From: a virus
Length of the DNA: 64,000 bases
Direction: 5' to 3' (one strand)
IMG/VR virus record: IMGVR_UViG_3300007609_000011
Location: 1 to 64,000 of that record
Shown: positions 62,488 through 64,000 of the stretch, in pieces
Layout of the letters: every line of letters begins with the position of its first letter
How positions within the stretch are numbered: position 1 is the stretch's first letter
Notes under the pieces: generated by a model
The model's input: the letters and a program-made list of their open reading frames with translations, nothing else
Told to the model about the DNA's origin: nothing
The model's database searches: none
Translations under genes and position numbers: made by a program

Positions 62488-64000
62488 ATGGCATATATTA
62501 TAAACAAATATAATGGAGAAATTTTAGTTTCATTACAAGATGGAACTTTAGACAATAGCACAAGTTTAGGGTTGCTCGGCAGAAACTATACAGGCTATGG
62601 AGAAACCCAGAACGAAAACTTCCTGTTTCTCTTAGAAAATTTTGCAAACGACACTGCTCCTCTGCGTCCGTTAGCTGGCCAGTTGTGGTATGATACAACA
62701 AATGATGTTTTAAAAGTATACGACGAAGCATGGTCTGTTGTAGGCTCGGCAATTGTTGGCACTGAACTTCCAGATACCGCAGTTAACGGAAGTTTGTTTT
62801 TAAAAAACAACGAGGAAAAACAGTTTTATGTTTATGCCGATAATGACTGGCAACTTATTGGGCCGAGTTTTGTTGAAGGGTTTGGTGTAACAAGAGATGT
62901 AGGGTTATCTATTGTAGATACTCAGGGTGTTTCACACCCTGCTATATTAAGAATTGTCGATAATATTGTTATTAGTATAACATCTAGCGATGATTTTTCT
63001 TTTAGATATGCAGATCAAGACAGTATTTCTGTAACAGGAAATCAAAATTTGGTTAGATCTATATCTCAAGGAATTAATGTTGTTGAATCTAATTATCCGT
63101 TTGTAGGCAATCTTCAAGGAACGGCGCAGTTTGCTGACCAATTAAAAACTCCCAGAAGTATCAATGGTGTTCAATTCGATGGAACACAGGATATAACGAT
63201 CTCCTCGGCAACAACTAATTCACTCATTGCTGGAGATTATATATCAGGAAACAGCTTTGACGGATCGAGCGATGCTACATGGAGCGTTTTTGCTACACCT
63301 AACAATACTGTAGGTGCTATTGTAGCGAGAGATAATTCAGGGAACTTCACTGCCAACGAAATCACTGCCGATCTTGTAGGGGATGTTACAGGAAATATTA
63401 CTGCATCGTCTGGAACAAGCACGTTCAACCGCTTAGAAGCTAACGAAATTGTAGGATTGACTTTTTCAGGAAACTCTTTTACTGCACAAAAACTTCAAAC
63501 AGCTAGAAAAATAAATGGTGTAGATTTTGATGGCACAACAGATATTACTGTTCCTGCAAGTGCTAATACATTAACAGGAAATACACTTGCTTCTGGAGTA
63601 ACAGAAAGTAATTTACAAACATTAGGAACAATCTCCAGCTTAGATATCGGTACAACTGGAATAAATGTTAACAATTTAATGACAATATCTGCCAATGATA
63701 CACCTACAGTTTCGGCAGATTCAGAAATTGATCTAACAATAGGTATTAATTCTCCTCTTAAATTAGTCGATGGAGATAAAGCATCGATTCTAGGCGGAGA
63801 TGACGTTTTAACTTTATATTCTCAGTCTATAAATATTGGAATTCCTTCGGTTCCTATTAAAAAAATATACGCTAATGAGTTAAATGGTGTTGCCTCAAGC
63901 GCACAGTATGCCGATTTAGCAGAAAACTATGAATCGGATTTAGAATATCAACCAGGGACTGTTGTTATTTTCGGAGGATCGCATCAAATAACACACAGTG
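62488..64000 (+). CDS. Tail-fibre protein, third paralogue (partial, runs off right edge)
   Basis: The ATG has TAGGATAA upstream, 8 nt after the stop of the preceding gene. 504 codons are visible. The N-terminus MAYIINKYNGEILVSLQDG, with YTGYGETQNENFLFLLENFA and RPLAGQLWYDTTNDVLKVYD, is the same module as in the two preceding genes. The middle has short repeats (KTPRSINGVQFDGTQDITIS and ARKINGVDFDGTTDITVPAS, a clear internal duplication). Near the edge VASSAQYADLAENYESDLEY and QPGTVVIFGG form a segment often found towards the C-terminus of marine phage fibres, sometimes linked to peptidase_G2-type self-cleaving domains. Whether such a domain follows cannot be seen. Confidence 0.8.
   Translation, partial: MAYIINKYNGEILVSLQDGTLDNSTSLGLLGRNYTGYGETQNENFLFLLENFANDTAPLRPLAGQLWYDTTNDVLKVYDEAWSVVGSAIVGTELPDTAVNGSLFLKNNEEKQFYVYADNDWQLIGPSFVEGFGVTRDVGLSIVDTQGVSHPAILRIVDNIVISITSSDDFSFRYADQDSISVTGNQNLVRSISQGINVVESNYPFVGNLQGTAQFADQLKTPRSINGVQFDGTQDITISSATTNSLIAGDYISGNSFDGSSDATWSVFATPNNTVGAIVARDNSGNFTANEITADLVGDVTGNITASSGTSTFNRLEANEIVGLTFSGNSFTAQKLQTARKINGVDFDGTTDITVPASANTLTGNTLASGVTESNLQTLGTISSLDIGTTGINVNNLMTISANDTPTVSADSEIDLTIGINSPLKLVDGDKASILGGDDVLTLYSQSINIGIPSVPIKKIYANELNGVASSAQYADLAENYESDLEYQPGTVVIFGGSHQITHS

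Overview
The window is part of the genome of a T4-like myovirus. It holds most of the T4-type head, portal, baseplate and tail-fibre genes, two recombination nuclease subunits and the late sigma factor, all packed tightly. The sequence is AT-rich. The combination of T4 core genes, late promoter boxes of the NATAAATA type and very long modular fibre proteins is typical of marine T4-like phages of cyanobacteria and SAR11-type bacteria. No photosynthesis or other host-type auxiliary metabolic gene is visible, so the host cannot be fixed from this window.

Left part, minus strand (1 to about 18,860): two giant adhesin-like genes (the first runs off the left edge), then a run of small and medium structural genes. 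The fibre-like proteins have carbohydrate-binding-like repeats, a parallel beta-helix region, beta-propeller or Asp-box repeats, and paralogous N-termini. Next, still on the minus strand (18,920 to 27,962), comes the head module in T4 order: gp20 portal, a gp67/68-like acidic core protein, gp21 protease, gp22 scaffold, gp23 capsid. A MAF/DUF115-like gene is inserted in it, and a tape-measure-like gene precedes the portal. No gp18 sheath, gp19 tube or gp24 vertex gene lies here.

Centre (28,000 to 34,600): a plus-strand gp26-like gene is followed by a small -1 frame ORF without a normal start. A T TTT TTC heptamer and a perfect 9-bp hairpin lie at the junction, so this is a candidate programmed frameshift like the G/GT tail-assembly chaperones of other phages. 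On the minus strand follow a 200-aa protein, a 480-nt hairpin-rich region without a convincing gene, a SegE-like GIY-YIG gene, gp46, gp47 and gp55.

Right part, plus strand (34,582 to 64,000): baseplate genes gp48, gp53-like, a hub-type protein, gp5, gp25 and gp6, then a single 4650-codon ORF in the gp7 position, a 216-aa protein and three tail-fibre paralogues, the last cut by the right edge.

Regulation: NATAAATA boxes stand before many transcription units, matching the gp55 gene in the window. They fall into two groups. One has a leader and a Shine-Dalgarno site. In the other the box lies only 4 to 5 nt before the ATG and no Shine-Dalgarno site is present, which suggests leaderless late mRNAs.
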